A stretch of 64,000 nucleotides of DNA from Neobacillus rhizophilus (lineage in GTDB: Bacteria > Bacillota > Bacilli > Bacillales > Cytobacillaceae): contig NZ_JAGYPF010000006.1 of NCBI RefSeq assembly GCF_018343535.1, forward strand, positions 186,001 to 250,000, in the 5' to 3' direction. Below are positions 42,957 to 52,347 of this stretch, one piece after another. The position numbers and the translations under genes are program-made. Within the stretch, counting starts at the first letter, position 1, and each line of letters starts with the position of its first letter. Below the pieces are notes generated by a model. That model was not told the origin of the DNA. It saw only the letters and a list, made by a program, of their open reading frames with translations, and did not search any database.

Positions 42957-43583
42957 ATGTTCTCGTGGCTGCTGCTCGCTTCCTATATTATCGGAAGTAT
43001 TCCAACTGCATTGATTATAGGAAAACTGGTCTACGGTATTGATATCCGTGACCACGGTAGTAAAAACCCGGGCGCTACCAATACGCTGAGAGTTTTAGGT
43101 GAAAAGTCCGCCGCCTTTGTGCTGGTGATCGACCTAGCCAAGGGAGCATTGGCTGCGGCACTCCCGTACTTTTTCCAGCTTGATGCAGAACCGCTTTACT
43201 TTGGTCTCGCAGCAGTAGTTGGCCATTGCTTTCCCATCTTTGCCGGCTTTCGCGGAGGCAAGGCCATTGCCACAACCGCTGGCGCTTTGTTGGTTGCCAA
43301 TCTTCCGTTGCTCGCGATTGCTTACATTACCTTCTTTGCCGTTATTTTTTTGACCAAGTATGTTTTTTTCGGTTCCATATCTGTCGGACTCAGCCTGCTG
43401 GTCGTTGATCTGATGTCGCCGAAACTGGATTTTGAACTGATATTTCTCCTATTCTTCTTCTTGCTAATCTTCCTGCACCGTTCTAATATTAGAAACTTCA
43501 TTCTAGGGATTGAGCCAAAGATTAATGACAAAAATTTAAGCAAAGACCGGATTCCCCCTAAAAATGGCGGGATTAAATTTTAA
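42957..43583 (+). CDS. plsY: Glycerol-3-phosphate acyltransferase PlsY
   Basis: 208 residues, about five membrane helices. The three conserved motifs are SIPTALIIGK, GSKNPGATNTLRVLG, and GHCFPIFAGFRGGKAIATTAG. It acylates glycerol 3-phosphate from acyl phosphate, the first step of phospholipid synthesis. AAGGG is about ten bases from the ATG at 42957 but only two from an in-frame ATG at 42948, so the shorter form is chosen. A small CTCGCC/GGCGAG hairpin follows the stop codon. Confidence 0.93.
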   Translation: MFSWLLLASYIIGSIPTALIIGKLVYGIDIRDHGSKNPGATNTLRVLGEKSAAFVLVIDLAKGALAAALPYFFQLDAEPLYFGLAAVVGHCFPIFAGFRGGKAIATTAGALLVANLPLLAIAYITFFAVIFLTKYVFFGSISVGLSLLVVDLMSPKLDFELIFLLFFFLLIFLHRSNIRNFILGIEPKINDKNLSKDRIPPKNGGIKF

Positions 43584-43657
43584 ATGGAAACTCGCCGATT
43601 GGCGAGTCCGTTAGGACGGTTCATGAGGCGTAGTTGAAATTATTCTTCTCATTAGCT

Positions 43658-43700
43658 AAAAAAGGGCTCCGAATCGACCGTATTTGTCGCCGGGGCCCTT
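43658..43700 (-). terminator. Terminator of the thioredoxin-like gene
   Basis: AAGGGCCCCG pairs with CGGAGCCCTT (one mismatch) on the minus strand and is followed by TTTTTT, just beyond the gene's stop codon. Confidence 0.75.
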
Positions 43701-43704
43701 CATT

Positions 43705-44262
43705 TTACTTTAATAAGACAGCCATGATGCTGTTTGCAACCGTCTGCCAAATGGAGGCATCCGTTTGATACGAGGCAGCTAGTTGCTTATACATAGCAAG
43801 CTGTTTTTCCTGAAAACCCTCTGCATCCTTGTCCGGCAGGGCAGCACGTTCTCTTTCCACCCTCGCCTGCACTTCCGGTGCGCGCGGACCCCAGACTCCT
43901 ATTTCATTTCCTTCTTGGTCGATAAAAATAAAGATTGGAATCGCCCTTGATGTTCCATTGGTCAAGTATTGGTCCATCAATTCCAGATTTTGATCGCGCA
44001 GGACCATCCGTACTTCCATTTCCGCTGCCTCGGCAATTCGCAGCAATACCGGATTATTCAGCAGCGCATCCCCGCACCAATCCTCTGTCAAAACAATTGC
44101 CCTCAACTTCCGAGGCTTTAGCGTTTCCATTCTGGTTGAATCCTCTTCCTTTAAAGCAAACTTCTCATAAATGGATAGCATTTGTTCCTTATTTCGAGTC
44201 ATCGCGCCAATGTACTCATTGACCGACATTCCTTTTTCGAACCAATCATTTAAATTCATCAT
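43705..44262 (-). CDS. Thioredoxin-fold family protein
   Basis: 185 residues. The fold is suggested by IVLTEDWCGDALLNNPVLLR and the cis-proline strand SRAIPIFIFID. The usual CxxC is reduced to CGDA, so only the first cysteine remains. A disulfide reductase role is doubtful; it may act as a monothiol or bacillithiol-related protein. Two adjacent ATG codons (44262 and 44259) serve as starts. It converges on plsY. Confidence 0.8.
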   Translation of the reverse strand: MMNLNDWFEKGMSVNEYIGAMTRNKEQMLSIYEKFALKEEDSTRMETLKPRKLRAIVLTEDWCGDALLNNPVLLRIAEAAEMEVRMVLRDQNLELMDQYLTNGTSRAIPIFIFIDQEGNEIGVWGPRAPEVQARVERERAALPDKDAEGFQEKQLAMYKQLAASYQTDASIWQTVANSIMAVLLK

Positions 44263-44430
44263 TTCCCAACCTTTCCTTTTTCTTTTATGATAAACATTTT
44301 AAATATTAATTACAAAAACACCGCTTGCAGCTGACTATCATATTATTCTAAAAATATTAATCATTATTTTAGTAAATCAATATTTTGGTAGTGGAATTTT
44401 ATACCGCAAACAGATAAAATATAAATACTG

Positions 44431-44458
44431 CAGAAAATATTATTCTAAATATTTTCTG
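44431..44458. promoter_or_regulatory. 11-bp inverted repeat in the putP leader
   Basis: CAGAAAATATT and AATATTTTCTG flank six bases and end 11 bp before the GGGGG RBS of putP. It may be an operator or a leader hairpin. No T-run separates it from the gene in a way that suggests termination. Confidence 0.5.
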
Positions 44459-44482
44459 TTTTTAAAAAAAGGGGGTAAATGT

Positions 44483-45958
44483 ATGTCCAATGAAACTTTA
44501 CAACTTGTTTCGATTGGAATTTACTTGGCCGCGATGCTGTTTATTGGCTGGTATTCCTATCGAAAAACAAGTAACTTAACTGATTACATGCTCGGAGGAC
44601 GTTCTTTGGGTCCTGCTGTAACCGCTTTAAGTGCCGGTGCTGCCGACATGAGCGGATGGCTCTTAATGGGACTGCCTGGGGGAATTTATGTAACCGGTTT
44701 AGCCGATGCCTGGATTGCTATCGGTTTAACAATTGGTGCTTACCTGAACTGGTTATTAGTTGCACCGCGCCTTCGCTCTTATACGCAAGTAGCAAATGAC
44801 TCCATCACAATTCCTAGCTATCTAGAAAACCGCTTTAAAGACAACACGAAATTGCTCCGCATTGTTTCAGGTATTGTTATTCTTATTTTCTTTACTTTCT
44901 ATGTTTCATCAGGGATGGTTTCTGGAGCAGTCTTTTTTGAAAATTCCTTCGGTACAAGCTATCATACTGGACTTTATATTGTTGGCGGCGTTGTTGTGGC
45001 CTACACCTTGTTTGGCGGATTCTTAGCCGTAAGTTATACCGACTTCATTCAAGGCTTAATGATGTTAATCGCTTTACTTCTCGTCCCTGCACTTGGGATT
45101 TTTAAAACAGGTGGCCCAGCAGAAACGTTTGATACGATTCGCGCCATCGATCCGACCTTACTTGACTTTTTTAAAGGAACTACTACTCTAGGAATTATTT
45201 CAGCAATGGCTTGGGGACTTGGCTACTTTGGCCAGCCGCATATCATTGTCCGCTTTATGGCCATCAAAACAGTTAAAGAAACAAAAAGCGCTCGCCGAAT
45301 TGGTATGGGCTGGATGATTTTCTCGCTAATTGGCACGATTTTCACTGGATTCATTGGACTTGCTTATTTCCATGAGCATACTGAGCATGTGTTAAAAAAT
45401 CCAGAAGCAGTCTTTATTTCGCTGAGCCAGATTTTCTTCCATCCGTTATTTGCCGGATTTGCCTTAGCCGCGATTCTGGCAGCGATTATGAGTACAATTT
45501 CATCTCAGTTGATCGTTACTTCCAGTGCGCTGGTTGAGGATTTGTACAAAGTAGTCGTGAACAAAAAGGCATCTGATAAACATTTAGTTTTCTTAGGGAG
45601 AATGGCAGTACTTATCGTAGCTGTTGTTGCCTCTGCACTTGCCTTTAAGCAAAACAGCACAATCCTTGACCTTGTTGCTTATGCATGGGCAGGCTTCGGT
45701 GCCGCGTTCGGTCCAGTCATCCTATTAAGCTTGTTCTGGAAAAAGATGACAAACTGGGGCGCCCTGTTTGGAATGATAGTAGGGGCTGTCACAGTTATCG
45801 TTTGGAAAAATACCGGACTCGGCGATACGCTTTACGAAATCGTCCCAGGCTTTGTTTTCAACCTTGTCGTATCTGTTGTTATCAGCATGATCACGTATAA
45901 GAAAAATGATGTGGTTGAGAAAGAGTTTGAGGAAAGCGTACGGTTGTTGAAACAGTAA
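44483..45958 (+). CDS. putP: Sodium/proline symporter
   Basis: 491 residues, 13 membrane helices of the SSS family. Signature segments are YMLGGRSLGPAVTALSAGAADMSGW near the N-terminus (sodium site) and GLGYFGQPHIIVRFMAI. PutP-type proteins import proline for nutrition; the related OpuE imports it for osmoprotection, and the sequence alone does not decide. There is no putBC operon beside it in this window. RBS GGGGG seven bases before the ATG; terminator directly after. Confidence 0.9.
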   Translation: MSNETLQLVSIGIYLAAMLFIGWYSYRKTSNLTDYMLGGRSLGPAVTALSAGAADMSGWLLMGLPGGIYVTGLADAWIAIGLTIGAYLNWLLVAPRLRSYTQVANDSITIPSYLENRFKDNTKLLRIVSGIVILIFFTFYVSSGMVSGAVFFENSFGTSYHTGLYIVGGVVVAYTLFGGFLAVSYTDFIQGLMMLIALLLVPALGIFKTGGPAETFDTIRAIDPTLLDFFKGTTTLGIISAMAWGLGYFGQPHIIVRFMAIKTVKETKSARRIGMGWMIFSLIGTIFTGFIGLAYFHEHTEHVLKNPEAVFISLSQIFFHPLFAGFALAAILAAIMSTISSQLIVTSSALVEDLYKVVVNKKASDKHLVFLGRMAVLIVAVVASALAFKQNSTILDLVAYAWAGFGAAFGPVILLSLFWKKMTNWGALFGMIVGAVTVIVWKNTGLGDTLYEIVPGFVFNLVVSVVISMITYKKNDVVEKEFEESVRLLKQ

Positions 45959-45971
45959 TAGAATAGATATT

Positions 45972-46008
45972 TAAAAACGCTCGGATAATAATATCCGGGC
46001 GTTTTTTT
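45972..46008. terminator. Bidirectional terminator between putP and the DUF1697 gene
   Basis: AAAAACGC-CGGATA pairs with TATCCG-GCGTTTTT (one mismatch), with a T-run on each side. Confidence 0.88.
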
Positions 46009-46549
46009 ACTCTTTGAATGCTTTTGCTAGGGAATCGAGTTTAACTACCGTTTTCCAGTTCCTCACAGTCGCAGGAACACCTAACTTCGGAAGCTGTTGT
46101 GCCAGCTTGGAGGTCCGAATGCTTTGACGGAGATACAAATAGACATCTTTTCCCTCTATTTTAAATTCATCCTGATTACTTTGGATGGAGCCCAATTGCT
46201 GAACACCCTCCTGTGAAGGTTGACCTGCCAAAAATGCCACCTGTATACTTTCTTCCTCTTTTAAAGACTCCGTCGGGAATGGGCATGTCCGGATGATTCG
46301 TTCAAAACCCTCCGCTGTCCTTAAAACAACGGGGACCGGAAATCCAAATTTCTTGGCGATTTCATCTTCCAACAGTTGGGTAAGCTTTTCCGGCTTCTCG
46401 TTTGATTCAAATAGGACGTTCCCGCTTTGAATATAGGTTTTGACCTTTTTTAGCCCTAGCTCTTCCAATAGACTTTTTAAGTCTGCCATTTTAATAATAT
46501 TGTGCCCGCCAACATTTATGCCTCTTAACAGTGCAATATAAATGGTCAT
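46007..46549 (-). CDS. DUF1697 family protein
   Basis: 180 residues starting MTIYIALLRGINVGGHNIIKM, the diagnostic N-terminus of DUF1697. QSGNVLFES and the C-terminal TVRNWKTVVKL also fit. The fold is ferredoxin-like; the function is unknown. ATG 46549 has GAGGGG upstream, whereas the longer reading frame lacks an RBS. It is divergent from the VOC protein gene. Confidence 0.88.
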   Translation of the reverse strand: MTIYIALLRGINVGGHNIIKMADLKSLLEELGLKKVKTYIQSGNVLFESNEKPEKLTQLLEDEIAKKFGFPVPVVLRTAEGFERIIRTCPFPTESLKEEESIQVAFLAGQPSQEGVQQLGSIQSNQDEFKIEGKDVYLYLRQSIRTSKLAQQLPKLGVPATVRNWKTVVKLDSLAKAFKE

Positions 46550-46691
46550 ATTAAGCCCCTCACTTTTTCCCGCTTTTCTTTCAATCTTACCATTTCTTAT
46601 CATGGATAAACGAATTGAACTGGTTTGGGAAGGAGTTTTTTGGAAGTTTAGAGAAAAAATAAGTAATAAACATTTTTGGGAGGTTTTATTG

Positions 46692-47123
46692 ATGATTCCA
46701 CAACGAGTAAGCCTGGTTACTATTGGTGCCTATAATCTGCCTGCACTGCGTGCTTTTTATAAGTCTTTGGGCTGGGAGGAAACCGAGTTTAGTTCTGACC
46801 AGTATGCTGTTTTTAAGACGGCTGGGGTGCTTATTTCTCTGTTTCCAATTGAGGAGTTGGCGAAGGATGCCGGGATTGAATTTGGAGGCTCTGTTGAACA
46901 TTATCGACCTGTTACCTTGGCGATTAATGTGGACCATAAGGAACAGGTAGATGAAGTGATGGGAAGAATTCGTGAAGCAGGGGCAAAAATCTTACGAGAG
47001 CCAAGCGATGCTTTTTGGGGCGGACGGACAGCCTACTTCGCCGATCCTGAGAATAACCTTTGGGAAGTCGCCTGGAACCCGAGCTCGGTGTTTGATGAGC
47101 AGGGGGCTATGATTTCTTTCTAA
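46692..47123 (+). CDS. VOC (glyoxalase/bleomycin resistance) superfamily protein
   Basis: 143 residues with the paired beta-alpha-beta-beta-beta modules of the superfamily: LVTIGAYNLPALRAFYKSLGW at the start and GGRTAYFADPENNLWEVAWNP at the end. The glutamate in LWEVAWN would be a metal ligand; the first-module ligand is not a histidine. Enzyme activity and substrate are unknown. ATG 46692 is preceded by GGGAGG at eight bases; a longer frame upstream has no RBS. Confidence 0.82.
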   Translation: MIPQRVSLVTIGAYNLPALRAFYKSLGWEETEFSSDQYAVFKTAGVLISLFPIEELAKDAGIEFGGSVEHYRPVTLAINVDHKEQVDEVMGRIREAGAKILREPSDAFWGGRTAYFADPENNLWEVAWNPSSVFDEQGAMISF

Positions 47124-47137
47124 TTATTTTGATTTGG

Positions 47138-47515
47138 TATTTTCATAACTACCTGGAATCTGAGCCTAGTCTACTTAGGGCTTTATGAACACTTGATAAC
47201 TCCCTGGCATCGGATTCCGGGCTCCTTCGGGCGTTATGAAAATTTCATAACTACCTAGTCCTCAGGCTCAGCTGCCTTTCAGTCGTTATAAACCCTCCAT
47301 TACTACCCGAACCACGGGTTCGACTACCTTTCGGGCGTTATAAACCCTTCATAACTACCTAAGCCACGGTTTCGACTACCTTTCGGGCGTTATGAACCCT
47401 TCATAACTACCTGGACCTCGGGCTCGACTGCCTTCCGGCCGTTATGAACTCTTCATAACTACCTGGACCTCGGGCATAACGCCCGAAAGTCAGTCGAGCC
47501 AGTGGCTGGCCCTTC
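47138..47515. repeat. Second tandem array, 7 units of 51-52 bp
   Basis: ATAACT (or ATTACT) recurs at 47145, 47196, 47247, 47299, 47351, 47403 and 47455. Units carry GTTATGAA-ccc-TTCATAAC hairpins plus a variable GC-richer arm. CTTCATAAC is shared with the 38.3-kb array. It occupies the whole gap between two convergent genes, and its last unit ends in an inverted GGGCATAACGCCC block. Confidence 0.9.
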
Positions 47516-47526
47516 CCCGCCATTGC

Positions 47527-48675
47527 TTATCCAATATTCTGACTTGCCGCCTTCCTCTTAAAAAATAATTTCATCATCGGCGGAGTAACCAATGTGGACA
47601 CCAAAGTCACAACAACAATTATGGCGAACATGTCCTGACTTAGAAGCTTGGTCTCCAACCCAATATCGGCAATAATCAATGCCACCTCGCCGCGGGATAC
47701 CATCGCAGCACCAATTCCCAAAGCACTGCCCCAAGAAAATCCCGCTAAAACAGAACCAAGAGATGCACCAATTAATTTCGTAAAAACAGCTAAAATACTC
47801 AATAATACGATTGGAATAATGTTTTCCCCAATGCCGCCGAACTGTGCGGTCACACCAATTGAGGTAAAGAACACTGGTACAAAGATGGAATAACTGATGG
47901 TTTCGACCTTTTCAAAGATTTCATGTTTGAAATCCGTTAAACTGATTGCAACACCTGCGATATAGGCACCTATAATAGCCGCAACTCCTGTAAATTCCGC
48001 TAAATAAGCATAAACAAAGCAAATTATCAGGGCTGACGATATAACCGTTTCTGATTCCTTTAAAACAGAGAATCTTTTTAAAAATAACGGGACGACTGCC
48101 CAGCCAATTAAAAGCGCCCCTGCGAAAAATGCTACCTTTTTTAAGATGACAACAGTTAGATTAACATCCCCGCCTGAAAGGCTCATTAAAAATGCCAACG
48201 CTATAATGACTACTACATCATCAATTACTGCCGCTCCCAAGATAGTAGTGCCTTCCCGGGTTTTTAGCTGATTCATTTCTTTTAGCGCTTGTACGGAGAT
48301 GCTGACGCTGGTGGCTGAAAGCACCAAGCCTAAGAACCAAGATTGTAAAGCTGTCATTCCAAGCATAAACCCAGCACCATACCCGAAAACAAGTGGAAAA
48401 ATTATACCGCCAAATCCCACGTAGGTTGATGCTTTTCCTGTCCTCTTAAATTCGTCCAGATCCGTTTCCAATCCAGCGATAAACATAAGCAGGATAACAC
48501 CAATTTCACTGAATTCCGATAAGGTCTCCGTTTCATTGACCAACCCCAATACGGAAGGTCCCAAAACAATGCCAATCAAAAGGGTGCCGAGAACGGATGG
48601 CTGTCCAAGTCTGACACTTAGACTTCCGGCAACTTTAGAAGCAATTAAAATGATAGCCAATTGGAGAATTAACAT
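47527..48675 (-). CDS. Cation:proton antiporter, CPA2 family
   Basis: 382 residues, 12-13 membrane helices. The two-aspartate motif appears as AVIDDVVVI (about residue 150), and IGVILLMFIAGLETDLDEFK is the CPA2 hallmark. There is no C-terminal TrkA-N regulatory domain, so it is a short KefB/NapA-like antiporter for sodium or potassium against protons. ATG 48675 with GAGGGGTG upstream. The 767-bp region upstream (48676-49442) carries five copies of a palindrome and no gene. Confidence 0.88.
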   Translation of the reverse strand: MLILQLAIILIASKVAGSLSVRLGQPSVLGTLLIGIVLGPSVLGLVNETETLSEFSEIGVILLMFIAGLETDLDEFKRTGKASTYVGFGGIIFPLVFGYGAGFMLGMTALQSWFLGLVLSATSVSISVQALKEMNQLKTREGTTILGAAVIDDVVVIIALAFLMSLSGGDVNLTVVILKKVAFFAGALLIGWAVVPLFLKRFSVLKESETVISSALIICFVYAYLAEFTGVAAIIGAYIAGVAISLTDFKHEIFEKVETISYSIFVPVFFTSIGVTAQFGGIGENIIPIVLLSILAVFTKLIGASLGSVLAGFSWGSALGIGAAMVSRGEVALIIADIGLETKLLSQDMFAIIVVVTLVSTLVTPPMMKLFFKRKAASQNIG

Positions 48676-48779
48676 ATTACACCCCTCTCTCAACTATTAG
48701 CATTTGTTTTAAGCAAGCCATAAATGCAACACTATTATAAGACTTCTATCACCCACAAATTCTCTCCCTCTCCCCTGCT

Positions 48780-49298
48780 AATCAAACGTTTAATTAAAAA
48801 GATAATAATCCTTATTAATTAAAGGATTCAGATAAAATTAACCTTAATTTCTTGTCGAAAAGATGCGTCCCAATCAAACGTTTGATTAAATTCCATGAAT
48901 ACCAGTAAATCAATGTTTCCCTAAGACTTGTTCAAAAAGCAGTCGCCTTTTGGCAGATGGTATTTTCAAATTTCCCTAAGACTCATCTAAATTTGATATT
49001 TCCATGTCAATCAAACGTTTAATTAAATAGCATTAAACACCTTTAAAATAAGGATTAAATAAAAAAAACACCTAAAAAATCTGCCAAAATATGCCTTAAA
49101 TCAAACATTTGATTGAATCACCGCTTCTTCTTAGAAAAATATAGCTTTTTCTCTTCAACAAGGGCGGAACAATGTCGTATCACATACCTTGTATTTCATT
49201 TGAAAATCTCAAATCAACTCGAAAAATAAAGCATCTCGACTTATTTCCCATCCTTCGACACTTAATTCCAATCTACAACATCATTCAAACGTTTGGTT
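48780..49298. promoter_or_regulatory. Cluster of five AATCAAACGTTTGATT palindromes
   Basis: Sites at 48780-48795, 48872-48887 (perfect 16-bp palindrome), 49009-49024, 49099-49114 and 49283-49298 (degenerate). The core TCAAACGTTTGA is the size of a TetR- or LacI-type operator. Start-to-start distances are 92, 137, 90 and 184 bp, close to multiples of 46. The region from 48676 to 49442 has no recognisable gene; apart from these sites and two TTTCCCTAAGAC repeats (48916, 48971) it is plain AT-rich DNA. Confidence 0.8.
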
Positions 49299-49442
49299 AT
49301 TTCAAGAGCAAAGCCTTTTCAACAAAGGATTTTTTCCCGGGAAATGGTGCAGCGATTGTCGAATATTGCCCCGACATTATCTGCAAAGAAACTCCTTTAC
49401 AACATGCAAAAACCGGCAGAAAAATTCTACCGGCTTGCAAGC

Positions 49443-50870
49443 TTATCTCTTATTCAATTCCTGCACTAACAACTGATTCACCAATTGCGGGTTGGCTTGT
49501 CCCTTTGTCGCTTTCATGATTTGCCCAACAAGGAAGCCAGTAGCCTTTGCCTTACCACCCTTGAAATCTTCAATCGATTTCGGATTGTTATCAAGAATCT
49601 CACCAATAATCTTCAAGAGTGTTCCTTCATCGGAAATTTGCACAAGCCCTTTGTCTTTGACAATCTGCTCGGCATCTCCGCCGTTTTCGATTAACTCTTT
49701 AAAGACAGTCTTGGCAATCTTCGAGGATATTGTGCCATTATTAATCAATTTGATCATACCGGCTAGGCCTTCTGGCGTTAGCGAAACATCGTGAAGTTCC
49801 TTGCCCTCAGCATTCAGGTAAGCGGAAACCTCACCCATGATCCAGTTAGACGCCATTTTTGCATCAGCACCTGCTGCTACTGACGCTTCGAAGAAATCAG
49901 CGGTTTCTTTAATTACAGTCAGTACTTTTGCATCATAAACTGGGAGGCCAAGCTCTTCGATATAACGCTTTTGACGCTCATCTGGAAGTTCAGGAATTTC
50001 GGCTCGAATCCGGGATTTCCAGTCTTCGTCAATATATAATTCGAGAAGGTCAGGTTCCGGGAAGTAGCGATAGTCATCGGAGCCTTCCTTTACCCTCATC
50101 AGAATGGTCGCACCCGTTGCCTCATCAAAGCGGCGTGTTTCCTGATCGATTTTTCCGCCGCCCAAGACAACCTCGCGCTGACGTTTTTCTTCATATTCAA
50201 GACCTTTTCGTACAAAGTTGAACGAGTTCAGGTTTTTCAACTCAGTTTTTGTTCCGAATTCCTCTTGCCCGACTGGACGAATCGAAATATTGGCATCACA
50301 GCGCAGTGAACCCTCTTCCATTTTACAATCGGAAACGCCTGTATATTGGATAATGGACTTTAATTTTTCCAAATAGGCATAAGCTTCATTTGGAGTTCGA
50401 ATATCCGGCTCAGAAACGATTTCAATCAGCGGCGTTCCTTGACGGTTAATGTCCACTAATGAATAGCCTTTTTCATGGTTCAGCTTGCCGGCATCCTCTT
50501 CCATATGAATCCGGGTTATGCCAATCCGTTTTGTATAACCGTCCACTTCAATTTCTATCCAGCCATGCTCGCCAATTGGCTGGTCAAATTGTGAGATTTG
50601 GTAAGCCTTCGGGTTGTCCGGATAAAAATAGTTTTTCCGGTCAAACTTCGTATGTGTGGCAACTTGGCAATTCAGCGCCATTGCTGCTTTCATCCCATAA
50701 TCGACTACCTTTTTGTTCAGAACTGGCAGCACCCCTGGGTAACCAAGGTCGATGACAGTCGTATTTGTATTCGGCTCAGCACCAAAGTGGTTTGGGCTGG
50801 ACGAGAAGATTTTTGATTCTGTTTTTAGCTCTACGTGGACCTCAAGTCCAATCACTGTTTCGAATTCCAT
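49443..50870 (-). CDS. gatB: Asp-tRNA(Asn)/Glu-tRNA(Gln) amidotransferase subunit B
   Basis: 475 residues, the standard GatB length. Characteristic motifs are GLEVHVELKTESKIFSSSP, the zinc-region variant, RKNYFYPDNPKAYQISQ, and the C-terminal YqeY-like tail ending in LVQELNKR. It binds and phosphorylates the misacylated tRNA for transamidation. ATG 50870 has GGGGG eight bases upstream; the earlier GTG is inside the RBS. Last gene of gatCAB. Confidence 0.96.
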   Translation of the reverse strand: MEFETVIGLEVHVELKTESKIFSSSPNHFGAEPNTNTTVIDLGYPGVLPVLNKKVVDYGMKAAMALNCQVATHTKFDRKNYFYPDNPKAYQISQFDQPIGEHGWIEIEVDGYTKRIGITRIHMEEDAGKLNHEKGYSLVDINRQGTPLIEIVSEPDIRTPNEAYAYLEKLKSIIQYTGVSDCKMEEGSLRCDANISIRPVGQEEFGTKTELKNLNSFNFVRKGLEYEEKRQREVVLGGGKIDQETRRFDEATGATILMRVKEGSDDYRYFPEPDLLELYIDEDWKSRIRAEIPELPDERQKRYIEELGLPVYDAKVLTVIKETADFFEASVAAGADAKMASNWIMGEVSAYLNAEGKELHDVSLTPEGLAGMIKLINNGTISSKIAKTVFKELIENGGDAEQIVKDKGLVQISDEGTLLKIIGEILDNNPKSIEDFKGGKAKATGFLVGQIMKATKGQANPQLVNQLLVQELNKR

Positions 50871-50882
50871 TCTATTCACCCC

Positions 50883-52334
50883 CTACAATTGCGGCTTCTT
50901 TTTATGATGGTCGGTTGCCTGCTCGAACGCATGGGCAACACGATAAATAGTTGCTTCGTCAAAATGCTTGCCAATAATTTGCAGACCTAACGGCAGTCCG
51001 CCTTCAAAGCCGCATGGAACTGAGATTCCCGGCACACCGGCAAGGTTCATTGGTATTGTCAGGATATCGTTCACATACATCGTTAACGGATCATCAATGT
51101 TCTCGCCAATTTTAAAGGCAGGAGTTGGCGTTGTCGGTCCAATAATTACATCATATTTTTCAAAAACATTTTCAAAGTCCTGCTTAATCAATGTTCGTAC
51201 CTTTTGCGCCTTTTTATAGTAGGCATCATAGTAACCGGAGCTTAATGCAAAGGTTCCGAGCATAATCCGGCGTTTTACTTCCTCGCCGAAGCCTTCTGCC
51301 CGCGTCTTTTTATATAAATCAAGTAAATTTTCTGCGTCAGGTGTTCGGTAACCGTAGCGGACACCATCGAAGCGGGCCAGGTTGGCAGATGCTTCTGATG
51401 AAGAAATTAAGTAGTAGGCAGCAAGGGCATATTTGGAATGCGGCAGTGAAACCTCTTCCCACTCAGCACCAAGACCTTCAAGAACCTTAATTGCATCCAA
51501 TACAGATTGGCGGACGGATTCTTGCACACCTTCGCCAAGATACTCTTTCGGTACAGCGATTTTTAGACCCTTCACATCACCCGTTAAGGCTGAAACAAAG
51601 TTTGGAACATCCACGTTTGCTGAAGTGGAGTCCATTGGGTCTAGTCCGGAAATGGCCTGTAATAAATAGGCATTATCCTCGACTGTCCGTGTGATTGGAC
51701 CGATTTGATCAAGCGATGACGCAAAAGCGACAAGCCCAAAGCGGGAAACCCGGCCATAGGTTGGCTTCATGCCGACAACACCGCAAAAAGCAGCTGGCTG
51801 GCGGATGGAGCCGCCTGTGTCAGAGCCCAGTGAAAATAGCACTTCTCCAGCTGCAACGGATGCCGCTGAACCGCCTGAAGAACCGCCTGGGACTCGGTCA
51901 AGATTCCATGGATTCCGAGTCTTTTGGAAGCGGGAATTCTCGTTAGAAGACCCCATCGCGAACTCGTCCATGTTTAACTTACCGATCGTTACCGTTTCTG
52001 CCTGCTGCAGTTTTTGAACTACTGTAGCATCATAGATTGGATCAAAGTTTTCTAATATTTTACTTGCACAGGTTGTCCTGAGACCTTTTGTGACGATATT
52101 GTCTTTCACGCCGATTGGCATGCCGTACAGCAACCCTTTTGTGGCATCCAGTTTGTCATCCAGGGCCTTTGCAGCTTGTCTGGCACGCTCTTCATCTAAT
52201 GTTAAAAACGCCTGAACTTTATCATCGACCTCGGCAATCCGCTTATAGGATTCGTCAACCAGGTCAGAGACTTTCAGTTCTTTTTTATGTAAAAGCTCAT
52301 GAAGATCTGAAACTTTATGGTCAAATAAACTCAC
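50883..52334 (-). CDS. gatA: Asp-tRNA(Asn)/Glu-tRNA(Gln) amidotransferase subunit A
   Basis: 483 residues, amidase signature family. The Ser-cisSer-Lys triad lies in GVKDNIVTKG (lysine), PGGSSGGSAASVAAG and GSDTGGSIRQPAAFCG (serines). It releases ammonia from glutamine for the amidation. It starts 13 bp after gatC and ends 12 bp before gatB, so the three are one operon. Confidence 0.96.
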   Translation of the reverse strand: MSLFDHKVSDLHELLHKKELKVSDLVDESYKRIAEVDDKVQAFLTLDEERARQAAKALDDKLDATKGLLYGMPIGVKDNIVTKGLRTTCASKILENFDPIYDATVVQKLQQAETVTIGKLNMDEFAMGSSNENSRFQKTRNPWNLDRVPGGSSGGSAASVAAGEVLFSLGSDTGGSIRQPAAFCGVVGMKPTYGRVSRFGLVAFASSLDQIGPITRTVEDNAYLLQAISGLDPMDSTSANVDVPNFVSALTGDVKGLKIAVPKEYLGEGVQESVRQSVLDAIKVLEGLGAEWEEVSLPHSKYALAAYYLISSSEASANLARFDGVRYGYRTPDAENLLDLYKKTRAEGFGEEVKRRIMLGTFALSSGYYDAYYKKAQKVRTLIKQDFENVFEKYDVIIGPTTPTPAFKIGENIDDPLTMYVNDILTIPMNLAGVPGISVPCGFEGGLPLGLQIIGKHFDEATIYRVAHAFEQATDHHKKKPQL

Positions 52335-52347
52335 ACTAATAATCCTC

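Noticed and set aside
49172..49519. 115-codon plus-strand ORF in the palindrome gap
   Set aside because: It overlaps the gatB 3' end and contains one of the palindromes and the gatB terminator zone; no RBS or recognisable domain.
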